This document shows positions 8,833 through 15,442 of a stretch of 16,555 nt of DNA, one piece after another. Location of the stretch: contig JAFAFF010000045.1 in assembly GCA_023423605.1 (NCBI GenBank), forward strand, positions 1-16,555, given 5' to 3'. Made by a program: the position numbers and the translations under genes. The first letter of the stretch is position 1. Every line of letters starts with the position of its first letter. The notes beneath the pieces are model-generated. The model saw only the letters and a program-made list of their open reading frames with translations. It searched no databases and was not told the DNA's origin. Source of the DNA: Pseudomonadota bacterium. GTDB lineage: Bacteria; Pseudomonadota; Gammaproteobacteria; Xanthomonadales; Xanthomonadaceae.

Positions 8833-8890
8833 CCCCGGTGGGTGACGACCGTTGGTCGTCACGGCAAGGGTGTGATCCGCTACGAAGCCC
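8833..8890. repeat. 58-bp direct repeat with hairpin, copy 2
   Basis: Exact second copy of the element at 8730-8787. The hairpin arms are at 8842-8850 and 8854-8862. Perfect identity over 58 bp in non-coding DNA points to recent duplication of a 103-bp unit or to gene conversion. Confidence 0.85.
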
Positions 8891-8919
8891 CCGCCGTTGA
8901 CCGCCTGCGGCGACGCCGG

Positions 8920-10101
8920 TTACGGATTTCGCTGCGGCGCCGGCTCCACCGACGTATCCACCTTCGCCACCACCGACATGCCCGGCCGCAACCGCGCCGC
9001 CAGCGGTTGGTCGGCATCGATCGAAATGCGTACTGGCAGCCGCTGCACCACCTTGGTGAAGTTGCCGCTGGCGTTGTCCGGACGCAGCACGCTGAACTCC
9101 GAGCCGGTTGCCGGCGCGATCTCCTCCACGTGGCCACGCAGCACTTCGCCCTGGAAGGCATCCACCGCGAACGTTGCCGGCTGGCCGATGCGCATCTTCC
9201 ACGTCTGTCCTTCCTTGAAGTTGGCCACCACCCACAAGGTATCGGGCACCAGGAACAGCAACTGCGAGCCGGCGCTCACGTACTGGCCCACGCGGGCGCT
9301 GGCCTCGCTGACCTGGCCGTCGCGTGGCGCGTGGATGACGGTATTGGCCAGGTCGATGCGCGCCAGCTCCAGCTGTGCCTGCGCGTTTTCCACCTGCGCT
9401 TCCAGGCTCCTGCGCGATACCCGGGTGGACGCCAGCGTCTCCTCGGCAATGCGGATCTGCGCCTGTGCCTGCTGCACGCTCGCCTGCGCGGCCGCCTGCG
9501 CGGTGCGGAAGCGGTCGCGGTCGTTGAGCGCCACCAGTTGCTGCGCGGCCAGTTCCTCATAGCGTTTCAGCTCCGCCCGCGAACGCTGCAGCTCGGACTG
9601 GCCGGCCGACAGCGTGGCCTGGGCCGCGGCGATCTGCGCGCGGTCCTGGGCCTGCGACTGGTCCGAATTCGCCAGTGCCGCGCGTGCACTGTCCAGCGCC
9701 GCCTGGGCCTGCGCCACGCGCTGGGCATAGATGCGGTCATCCACCCGCAGCAGCACATCGCCTTCCTTCACGTGCTGGAAATCCTTCACCCGTACCTCGG
9801 TGACATAACCGTTCACCTGGGGCGCCAACACCGTCACCTGGCCACGCACATAGGCGTTGTCGGTACTGGCCAGCGAGGTGCTGAACGGCCACAGTTGCCA
9901 CGCGCGCAGGATCAGCGCGATGCCGACCAGCGCCACCACGATCATCACCACCACGGCCCGGCTGCTGGGCCTGAGATATTTCGGCGCTGGTGCCACCGGC
10001 GGCGGTGCAGCAGGCGGCTGCGCCGGCGGCGCGGCATCGGTGGGCGGTGGCGGATTGACGTCGTCGGCGGGTTCGTCGTCGCGAGGGGGGTGCTGGGACA
10101 T
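8920..10101 (-). CDS. EmrA/HlyD-type membrane-fusion protein of an efflux pump
   Basis: The 393-residue protein is the periplasmic adaptor that links an inner-membrane MFS pump to an outer-membrane channel. A proline-rich cytoplasmic N-terminus (16 prolines in residues 1-40) precedes one membrane segment (about 48-66). The first half of the lipoyl-like domain follows (STDNAYVRGQVTVLAPQVNG, 79-98), then a long Ala/Gln/Arg-rich coiled-coil hairpin (about 125-250), the second lipoyl half (HAPRDGQVSEASARVGQYV, about 257-275) and a beta-barrel region. It is the last gene of the tetR-MFS-MFP operon. The gap to the MFS stop is 9 nt and the only ribosome-site-like bases (TTGAG) overlap that stop, so translational coupling is likely. 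No outer-membrane factor is encoded here, so it would need a TolC-like protein from elsewhere. The family is clear; the substrate is unknown. Confidence 0.9.
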   Translation of the reverse strand: MSQHPPRDDEPADDVNPPPPTDAAPPAQPPAAPPPVAPAPKYLRPSSRAVVVMIVVALVGIALILRAWQLWPFSTSLASTDNAYVRGQVTVLAPQVNGYVTEVRVKDFQHVKEGDVLLRVDDRIYAQRVAQAQAALDSARAALANSDQSQAQDRAQIAAAQATLSAGQSELQRSRAELKRYEELAAQQLVALNDRDRFRTAQAAAQASVQQAQAQIRIAEETLASTRVSRRSLEAQVENAQAQLELARIDLANTVIHAPRDGQVSEASARVGQYVSAGSQLLFLVPDTLWVVANFKEGQTWKMRIGQPATFAVDAFQGEVLRGHVEEIAPATGSEFSVLRPDNASGNFTKVVQRLPVRISIDADQPLAARLRPGMSVVAKVDTSVEPAPQRNP

Positions 10102-10110
10102 GGTGGGAAC

Positions 10111-11793
10111 TCAACGCGGAGCGGCGGCCGGTGCGGGCGCCGCGGAAGAAAGGGAAGGGGAGCGATGACGCTTGCGCCATTGCTTCAGCGCCGCCGTACG
10201 TAGCGACAGCAGGAGCAGCCAGGACAGGAAGCCCAGCGCCAGCCATCCGCTGACGGTGAATACATCGTTGAAACCGCGCACGTTGGCCTCGCGCCGCGCT
10301 ACCTGCGCCAGCTGTGCGGTGCCCTGCGCGCTACGCATTACCGGATCGGTGATCTGCGCGCCATAGAGCTGCTGTTGCAGCCGCAGACGCTGTGCGACCA
10401 CCGGATCGGCCGGGTCCAGCTGGCCCACCAGCGCGCTGGAATACACCTGCTCGCGATGCAGCTGCAGGGTGCCCAGCGCCGCCGAGCCGGCCAGTCCCCC
10501 CAGCGTCTGGGTGATCGAAAGCGTCACCAGGAAGGTGATGATGTGGTCCACGCCCTGCCTCAGCGCGGCGGTGATGCCCAGCATGATCAGCGGCCCCATG
10601 AACATGCCCGCGCCGACCGATGCCAGGAACTGGCTGGCGAAGAAATCATGCGGCCTGTCCAGGCTGGTGCGGTGCTGGTCCAGCAACGCCGCGCTGCCCA
10701 GCAGCAGGATGGCCATCAGCAGCTGGGCGATCAGCCGTTTCGGCCCGAAGGTGAGCGCCGATGCGGCGATGCCGGTGACCGTGCCGGCCAGGATGACCGC
10801 GAACAGCGGCCGCATCTGGTCCGGGCCCATGCCCAGCGTCCGCATCAGGCCGACCACACCATAGGACTGCTCGGTGGTGAGGAAGCGGATCAGGAACGCG
10901 CCAAGGATGAAATGCAGCACCGGCAGGCTGGCCAGCCAGCGGGTCTGCAGCAGCGGATTGCGCCGGTAATGCTCGATAACGAAGGCGGTGGTGGCCAGCG
11001 TGATCGAAGCCACCAGCGCCCAGCCCAGCCACGGTGTATCCAGCCACCAGCGCGTATAGCCCTGGGCCAGCACCACCACCAGCAACCCCGCCGCCGGCGC
11101 GAGCAGCAGGAACGTCAGGAAATCCAGGGGCTCGAACGCCTTGATCTGCACGCCGGGCGGCAGCTTCAGCACCACCACCGCCGCGAACGCGCACAGTGCC
11201 AGGCCGGCTTCGAAGGAATACAGCAGGTGCCACTGGCCGGTATCCACCAGCCCGGGTGATATCAGCCACGCGACCGGCACCGCCAGCTGCGAAAGCCCCA
11301 CGCCGACCACCAGCAGGTTGCCGGTGAAGCGGCGAGGCAGGGACTGCAGCATGTACAACGTGCCCAGCGTGGAGCAGGCGGCACCAGCGAAGCCGCTGGC
11401 GGCGCGCAGCAGCACGGTGGTCTCGAACGTGCCGACATACAGGTGCAGCAGCGCCAGCGTGGCATACAGGCCAAGGCCGATTTCCGCGAACAGACGGATG
11501 CCGTACTGCTGGCGGAACTTGAAGGCCAGCAGGTTCGCGGTGACGTTGACCATCGCGTACGCTGCTACCAGCCAGCTGCCCTGGGCCGGTGTCAGGCCAA
11601 GCTGGCCCTGCAGGAACGGCAGGTTGGCGGTGACCAGTGCGGTGCCCAGGCCGCCGGTGATGGCCACCAGCACCGACACCAGCGCATAGGCCAGGCGTCG
11701 GCCGGGAGGATGCCACGGCATCGATGCCGAGCCCGGCAGGCTCGGCTTTTCGTGGTCTTCCCAGTCCGGAATCGGCTTGAGGTACTGCGACAT
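10111..11793 (-). CDS. MFS efflux transporter, DHA2 (14-segment) type
   Basis: The 560-residue inner-membrane protein should export small molecules using the proton gradient. Fourteen hydrophobic stretches are visible (about 36-58, 72-92, 104-122, 128-148, 158-180, 190-210, 224-244, 255-274, 290-306, 330-347, 355-371, 388-410, 418-440, 512-532), the DHA2 count seen in EmrB. The opening NLPFLQGQLGLTPAQGSWL (57-75) is typical of the family. A long loop (about 442-510) before the last segment is also EmrB-like. The usual motif A after segment 2 is degenerate (FKFRQQYGIRLF). The start overlaps the tetR stop by one base (TGATG, 11791-11795), and the adaptor gene follows 9 nt downstream, so the three genes form one operon under TetR control. 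The substrate could be a drug, an aromatic acid or a detergent; the sequence does not tell. Confidence 0.9.
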   Translation of the reverse strand: MSQYLKPIPDWEDHEKPSLPGSASMPWHPPGRRLAYALVSVLVAITGGLGTALVTANLPFLQGQLGLTPAQGSWLVAAYAMVNVTANLLAFKFRQQYGIRLFAEIGLGLYATLALLHLYVGTFETTVLLRAASGFAGAACSTLGTLYMLQSLPRRFTGNLLVVGVGLSQLAVPVAWLISPGLVDTGQWHLLYSFEAGLALCAFAAVVVLKLPPGVQIKAFEPLDFLTFLLLAPAAGLLVVVLAQGYTRWWLDTPWLGWALVASITLATTAFVIEHYRRNPLLQTRWLASLPVLHFILGAFLIRFLTTEQSYGVVGLMRTLGMGPDQMRPLFAVILAGTVTGIAASALTFGPKRLIAQLLMAILLLGSAALLDQHRTSLDRPHDFFASQFLASVGAGMFMGPLIMLGITAALRQGVDHIITFLVTLSITQTLGGLAGSAALGTLQLHREQVYSSALVGQLDPADPVVAQRLRLQQQLYGAQITDPVMRSAQGTAQLAQVARREANVRGFNDVFTVSGWLALGFLSWLLLLSLRTAALKQWRKRHRSPSLSSAAPAPAAAPR

Positions 11794-12359
11794 CAGGCCT
11801 CCGTGCGATCAGTTCCCTGCAGTCCACCGCGCAGCAACTGCAATGCGCGCCGTGCCAGCACGGTGCGCTCGTCGCGGGTCTTGCCCCGCAGGGCCGCCCC
11901 CAGCATGCCGGAGATCAGTGAAATATCCGTGGAGGTCAGGTCGGGGCGGCAAAGGCCGGCGGCGATGGCGCGCTGGATGGGGGCGTCCATGAGCCTGCGC
12001 ACGGTCTCGCGCGCTCCTTTCACGCTGGGTTCGTCAGGATGCACGGCACGCCAGTAGTCGGCCAGCGCGGGTGAATCGATGATCCGTCGTGCCATGCCTT
12101 CCAGCAGCTCGAACAGGGCATCGTCACGGCCGCCCAGTTCGGCCACGTGGCGGGCGATGCGGTCGACGGTACGCTGCAGCAGCGCTTCGATCAGCGCTGC
12201 ACGATCCGGAAAATTGCGGTAGAGGGTGGCACGGCCGACCTGCGCGCGTTCAACCACCAGGTCCAGCGGGGCGGTCACGCCGTGGTTGCCGAATACATGG
12301 TCGGCGGCATCCAGGATAAGGGCGCGGCGGGCAGCCGCATCGGCTCGCAAGGAAGTCAT
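11793..12359 (-). CDS. TetR-family repressor of the efflux operon
   Basis: The start was placed at ATG 12359, giving 188 residues. A TTG at 12377 would add six residues but lies inside the palindromic operator candidate, so it is less likely. The N-terminal helix-turn-helix (about residues 30-55, LDLVVERAQVGRATLYRNF) is classic TetR, with the conserved ATLYRNFPDRAALIEALL stretch. The C-terminal ligand-binding half (about 60-188) is divergent, as usual. It is the first gene of the operon and its stop overlaps the MFS start by one base. By analogy with the family it should repress its own operon until the pump substrate binds. No strong Shine-Dalgarno sequence is seen before either start. Confidence 0.88.
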   Translation of the reverse strand: MTSLRADAAARRALILDAADHVFGNHGVTAPLDLVVERAQVGRATLYRNFPDRAALIEALLQRTVDRIARHVAELGGRDDALFELLEGMARRIIDSPALADYWRAVHPDEPSVKGARETVRRLMDAPIQRAIAAGLCRPDLTSTDISLISGMLGAALRGKTRDERTVLARRALQLLRGGLQGTDRTEA

Positions 12360-12366
12360 CCGTGCA

Positions 12367-12390
12367 TTTTCGGACAAAACTGTCCGATAA
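12367..12390. promoter_or_regulatory. Palindromic operator candidate for the TetR repressor
   Basis: CGGACA (12371-12376), AAAC, TGTCCG (12381-12386) form a perfect 6-bp inverted repeat. The next base pair outward also matches and two more partly match. It lies 8-31 nt before the chosen tetR ATG, the usual place for autorepression. A -10/-35 pair could not be fixed with confidence. Confidence 0.6.
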
Positions 12391-12481
12391 GCGAGGCCGG
12401 ATGCGTCACTGCCATGCGACTGGTTGGCGCCCGGCCGGCTTGATGAGGGTGACGTGAGAGAGGGCCGCCCAGAGCGGCAGG

Positions 12482-12539
12482 CGGCGGCGCGGCCCGCCGC
12501 CGGACGCTGGCCAGGGCCCGGCAGCAGCCAGGCCCTGGC
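12482..12539. other. Two GC-rich hairpins between tetR and the TonB receptor gene
   Basis: One stem is CGGCGGC (12482-12488) with GCCGCCG (12496-12502). The other is a perfect 9-bp stem GCCAGGGCC (12510-12518) with GGCCCTGGC (12531-12539). The second ends 12 nt beyond the receptor's stop codon and may end its transcript or protect it. No T-run is present on the relevant strand. The rest of the 12391-12551 gap holds nothing else I can name. Confidence 0.4.
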
Positions 12540-12551
12540 ACCCCTGGGCGG

Positions 12552-14765
12552 TCAGAAATACGCGCGGATGCCGAAGGCCACGCCACGGCCCGGCAGCGGC
12601 GAGTAGTCGCGCAGCAGCGAGGTGTGCGGGCGCACTTCACGGTTGGTCAGGTTGTTGCCGTCCAGGAACACCTCATAGCTGTTGCTGTCGGTGCGGTCCC
12701 AGCGGTAGGCCAGGTGCGCATCCACCAGCGTGTAGCCATCGCTCGGTTCCTCGTTCTGCGCGGTGTCCTTCTGGCTGCTGTAGCGCACCGCGCCCACCGA
12801 GGCGCGCCAGCCGTCCTTCGCCCAGCGCAGGTCGGCGCCGAAGCGCGCCGGCGAGATGCGCGGCAGGTAACCGGTATTGGCCAGTTCCACGGTGTAGTTG
12901 TGCGCGTGGTCGCCATGCGGCACGGCGATGTCCACGCTGCGGCTGCCGCTGCCATCCAGCTCGGCCTTCACGTAATCGCCGAACAGGCGCAGATCCCAGT
13001 CGCCCGCACTGCCTTCAAACAGATGCAGCAGCGCTTCGGCCTCCGCGCCCTTGAAGGTGGCGTCCTGCTGCGCCCACAGGCGCACCGGCAGGCTTTCCAC
13101 CACGCCGGTGTCGGCAAGATAGATGAAGTCCTTGAACTTCGTCTGGTAGATGGACGCGGAGAAATCCAGGCGTTCGCTGTGCGTGTGGATGCCCAGTTCC
13201 ATGCGCTGGCCGCGTTCGGTCTTCAGGTTCGCGTCGCCCAGTTCCAGCGAGCGAGTGGCGATATGCGCGCCCGCCGCGTACAGCTCTTCATTGGTTGGCG
13301 CGCGTTCGGAACTGTCCACGCCGAAACGCAGGTCCACGCTGTCGTTGAGCGTCCAGATGCCGGCGGCGGAGAGGTTGGTGGCATCGAACCTGCGGCGCTG
13401 GTAATCACCGCTCGGGTCCAGCTTCACCTGGTCGTGGCGCGCGCCGAGTTCCAGCTTGAACGGCCCGAACTGTTTTTCCTGCAGCACGAACAGGCCCAGG
13501 TTCTCGGTGCCGGTATCCGGCACGAAGGCCTCTTCGCCCCTGGCGCCGAAATCGCTGTTGCCGAACTGCAGGCCGAAGGCGCCGTTCCAGCCGGCGATCT
13601 CGTTCTGCACCGCTTCCAGGCGGCCCTCGATCCCCTTGTTGGTGAAGCGCGTGGCAGGCGTGCCGGCTTCCAGCTCGGTATGTTCGTAATCGGTATAACC
13701 GGCGCGCAGGTTGATGTTCTTCAGGAACGACACCGGATTGTAGATACCGCCCTTGAAGTCGAAGCGGCTCTGCACCATGTCGATGCGCACGTCATGCTCG
13801 TCGCCTTCTTCCTCGTGATGGTCGTGGTCATGGCCATCGTCGCCATGGTCGTGGTCGTCGTCGGCATGCACGTGCGCCCCGTTGGGGATGCCGTAGTTGG
13901 TGCGGTAGGTGCTGGCCGACAGCCCGAAGTACCCGCCATCGCCCAGCCAGGTGGCACCCACGCCACCGGCGCGGGTACGGATGGAACTGTTGTCCAGGCG
14001 ACCACGGCGCGGTTCATCGCCGTCTTCATCGCCATGGTCGTGATCGTGATCGTGGTCGTGTTCTTCCAGCGCGTCGATCACCGCATAGCCGGGAATGCGG
14101 TAGTCGTCGCCATTGCGCACCAGGCCATCCACATGCAGCACCCAGTTGCCGTTGACGCCGTCCAGCCGGAACATGCCGCTGCGTTCGTCATTGACGCTGT
14201 TGCCGCGTACTTCGGCGCGTCCGCTGAGCGGGCGGTCGGACAGTTCGCTGGCGATGCGGCCATCGACCACGTTCACCGCGCCGCCGATGGCACCGCTGCC
14301 GAACAGCAGCGTGGCCGGCCCCTTCAATACTTCTATCTGGTCGGCCAGGAACGGTTCGATGCTGGTCGCATGATCGGCGCTGACCGTGGAGGCATCCATG
14401 TTGCCCACGCCGTTGGACAGCACCTGCACGCGCGGGCCTTCCTGCCCGCGGATGATCGGGCGGCCCACGCCCGGCCCGAAATAGGTGCTCTGCACGCCGG
14501 GCAGCTTGGCCACGGTGTCGCCGAGCGTGCCGGACTTGGCTTCGTCCAGGCGCTCGCCGGCCAGCACCTCCACCGGACGCGCCAGCGATTCGGCATCGCC
14601 CTGCAGCGGTGATGCGGTGACCTTTACTTCGGACAGTTCGGTCAGGTGGCGGTCGCGGCCGGCGGGCGCGTCGGCATCGGCGGCGAATGCCATGGCCGGT
14701 AGCAGGGCCGAGGCGAGGGCCAGCGCGAGGGTGTGCGGACGGGGCCGCGGGCACAGAACAGTCAT
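12552..14765 (-). CDS. TonB-dependent outer-membrane receptor, ZnuD-like, His/Asp-rich loops
   Basis: The 737-residue protein has a Sec signal peptide (likely cut after AFA, residue 28), a TonB-box-like LSEVKVTAS (44-52), a plug domain (about 55-170, with RPIIRGQEGPRVQVL and QIEVLKGPATLLFG) and a 22-strand barrel ending in aromatic F737. Two loops are packed with metal-type ligands: residues 234-251 (five His in an HDHD run) and 298-325 (nine His plus many Asp/Glu). These loops, the length and the family resemblance point to zinc uptake of the ZnuD kind, powered by TonB-ExbBD. A Zur-box-like site lies 20-34 nt upstream of its start codon. It is divergent from the MerC-type gene, with which it probably shares control. 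Nickel, copper or cobalt are alternative substrates. ZnuD is an inference from architecture; no search was run. Confidence 0.9.
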   Translation of the reverse strand: MTVLCPRPRPHTLALALASALLPAMAFAADADAPAGRDRHLTELSEVKVTASPLQGDAESLARPVEVLAGERLDEAKSGTLGDTVAKLPGVQSTYFGPGVGRPIIRGQEGPRVQVLSNGVGNMDASTVSADHATSIEPFLADQIEVLKGPATLLFGSGAIGGAVNVVDGRIASELSDRPLSGRAEVRGNSVNDERSGMFRLDGVNGNWVLHVDGLVRNGDDYRIPGYAVIDALEEHDHDHDHDHGDEDGDEPRRGRLDNSSIRTRAGGVGATWLGDGGYFGLSASTYRTNYGIPNGAHVHADDDHDHGDDGHDHDHHEEEGDEHDVRIDMVQSRFDFKGGIYNPVSFLKNINLRAGYTDYEHTELEAGTPATRFTNKGIEGRLEAVQNEIAGWNGAFGLQFGNSDFGARGEEAFVPDTGTENLGLFVLQEKQFGPFKLELGARHDQVKLDPSGDYQRRRFDATNLSAAGIWTLNDSVDLRFGVDSSERAPTNEELYAAGAHIATRSLELGDANLKTERGQRMELGIHTHSERLDFSASIYQTKFKDFIYLADTGVVESLPVRLWAQQDATFKGAEAEALLHLFEGSAGDWDLRLFGDYVKAELDGSGSRSVDIAVPHGDHAHNYTVELANTGYLPRISPARFGADLRWAKDGWRASVGAVRYSSQKDTAQNEEPSDGYTLVDAHLAYRWDRTDSNSYEVFLDGNNLTNREVRPHTSLLRDYSPLPGRGVAFGIRAYF

Positions 14766-14784
14766 GGGCAGATCCAGAATGAGT

Positions 14785-14799
14785 TGTTATAACGTATCA
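14785..14799 (-). promoter_or_regulatory. Zur-box-like site upstream of the TonB receptor
   Basis: TGTTATAACGTATCA matches 12 of 15 positions of the known gammaproteobacterial Zur palindrome TGTTATAATATAACA. It lies 20 nt before the receptor start codon and on the minus strand includes a TATAAC -10-like hexamer. Zinc-bound Zur here would block transcription. Matched by eye. Confidence 0.6.
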
Positions 14800-14874
14800 A
14801 TGCATGGGCACAGGAATGCCCGGACGGGTGGGGGAGAAGCGGCGACGGAATCGGCCGTGCGGCCGGAGGTTGGA

Positions 14875-14889
14875 TGTTATATTATTCCA
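14875..14889 (+). promoter_or_regulatory. Zur-box-like site and -10 element upstream of the MerC-type gene
   Basis: TGTTATATTATTCCA matches 12 of 15 positions of the Zur palindrome (13 if the central W is allowed). Its left part, TGTTATATT (14875-14883), also fits an extended -10 element, so a bound repressor would cover the promoter. A second reading is a GTTAT/ATAAC pair (14876-14880 and 14889-14893) with an 8-nt spacer. It ends 28 nt before the start codon. Confidence 0.6.
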
Positions 14890-14910
14890 TAACGCTTCGC
14901 CGACCCTGCT

Positions 14911-14914
14911 GGAA
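14911..14914 (+). promoter_or_regulatory. Ribosome binding site that fixes the MerC-type start
   Basis: GGAA, in the context CTGGAAG, precedes ATG 14918 by 3 nt. The longer in-frame start at 14804 would place the Zur-box-like promoter inside the coding region, so ATG 14918 is preferred. Confidence 0.45.
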
Positions 14915-14917
14915 GTC

Positions 14918-15331
14918 ATGCTCCTGACCCATCGCCTCCGCCATTTCCTGGACCGCTTCGGCGCCACTGGCTCAATGCTGTGCGCGGTGCATTGCGCCTT
15001 GATTCCCGCCCTGCTGGCGTCAGCGCCGTCGCTGGGCCTTTCGGTATGGCTGGGCGACGGTGTCGAAACGGTGCTGGTGGTCTTCGTGACCCTGCTCGGG
15101 TTGTTCAGCCTGGTCTGGGGCTATCGCCGGCACGGTGCGCTGCGCGCGCTGGGTTTCCTGGTTCCGGGCCTGGCGGCGTTGTGGGCCGGACTGTTGTACG
15201 ACCCGCTGCACCATGATCCGGTGCCGCATGCGGTGGTGATGACGCTCGGAGGCGTGCTGGTCGGCATTGCCCACCTGGTCAATCTGCGCCTGAACCATGG
15301 TCACGTCCACGACGCCAGCTGCGCGCATTGA
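14918..15331 (+). CDS. MerC-domain inner-membrane protein with metal-binding tail
   Basis: The 137-residue protein has four hydrophobic segments (about 17-38, 50-67, 76-94, 104-122). Segment 1 carries the MerC-type cysteine pair in LCAVHC (C22 and C26, with H25). The C-terminus is NHGHVHDASCAH, with four histidines and a cysteine that could bind metal. MerC proteins are named for mercury transport, but there is no merR, merT, merP or merA here. The gene is divergent from the zinc-type TonB receptor and has its own Zur-box-like promoter. I infer a role in moving or handling zinc (or another divalent metal) at the inner membrane. The start was chosen at 14918 because upstream in-frame codons overlap the promoter and encode an arginine-rich non-family extension. 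The family is likely; the role is an inference. Confidence 0.8.
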   Translation: MLLTHRLRHFLDRFGATGSMLCAVHCALIPALLASAPSLGLSVWLGDGVETVLVVFVTLLGLFSLVWGYRRHGALRALGFLVPGLAALWAGLLYDPLHHDPVPHAVVMTLGGVLVGIAHLVNLRLNHGHVHDASCAH

Positions 15332-15338
15332 GGCCGCG

Positions 15339-15347
15339 TGGTAGGAT
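15339..15347 (+). promoter_or_regulatory. Possible extended -10 promoter for the THX gene
   Basis: TGGTAGGAT fits an extended -10 (TG, one base, TAGGAT) and begins 7 nt after the MerC-type stop codon. Transcription would start near 15354, giving a leader of about 90 nt. No clear -35 box is seen. Confidence 0.35.
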
Positions 15348-15359
15348 TTCCGATCGTGC

Positions 15360-15411
15360 GCGGGGGCGTCCATCGAGACGGCCCCGCCAATACCCGTGTC
15401 AGTACGGGGTA
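15360..15411 (+). other. Two hairpins in the THX mRNA leader
   Basis: Hairpin 1 pairs 15360-15370 with 15377-15387 (10 of 11 pairs, loop CATCGA). Hairpin 2 pairs TACCCGT (15391-15397) with ACGGGGTA (15404-15411, one bulge). They lie between the promoter candidate and the ribosome site, where ribosomal-protein leaders often carry control structures. That role is speculative here. Confidence 0.4.
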
Positions 15412-15429
15412 ACCAGAATCAATACAGCC

Positions 15430-15434
15430 AGGAG
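15430..15434 (+). promoter_or_regulatory. Strong ribosome binding site of the THX gene
   Basis: AGGAG ends 8 nt before ATG 15443. It is the best Shine-Dalgarno match in the window, in line with high expression. Confidence 0.7.
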
Positions 15435-15442
15435 TTCAAGAC

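Larger units (their letters stand above)
8664..8890. repeat. 23-bp-phased intergenic repeat array
   Basis: This stretch fills most of the 300-nt gap between the converging zur and membrane-fusion-protein genes. The core GGTGGGTGACGACC, or a close variant, recurs with its TGACG at 8671, 8694, 8717, 8740, 8798, 8821 and 8843. Spacings are 23, 23, 23, 58, 23 and 22 bp, so there are seven units in one direction. Units 4 and 7 lead into identical 58-bp copies with hairpins. No coding frame here looks real. The flanks 8620-8663 and 8891-8919 show nothing recognisable. Confidence 0.8.

Noticed and set aside
8739..8862. Hairpins in the array as Rho-independent terminators
   Set aside because: Both stems lack a T-run on either strand.
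8664..8890. CRISPR array
   Set aside because: The repeat period is only 22-23 bp, the units abut without unique spacers, and no cas genes are present.
8842..10203. A 453-codon open frame antisense to the membrane-fusion protein
   Set aside because: It starts inside the repeat array and runs opposite a well-supported adaptor gene. The translation is rich in Arg/His/Leu with no family likeness.
12624..14612. A 662-codon open frame antisense to the TonB receptor
   Set aside because: It lies wholly opposite a protein with clear family motifs. Long antisense frames are common in GC-rich DNA, and its translation is low-complexity and has no recognisable domain.
14804..14917. N-terminal extension of the MerC-type protein from the upstream ATG
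   Set aside because: It would put the Zur-box-like promoter inside the gene. The extra residues are Arg-rich and unlike MerC, and ATG 14918 has a ribosome site.
14918..15331. Mercury resistance gene
   Set aside because: The MerC family name alone suggests it, but no merR, merT, merP or merA is nearby and the context is a zinc-type receptor with Zur-box-like sites.
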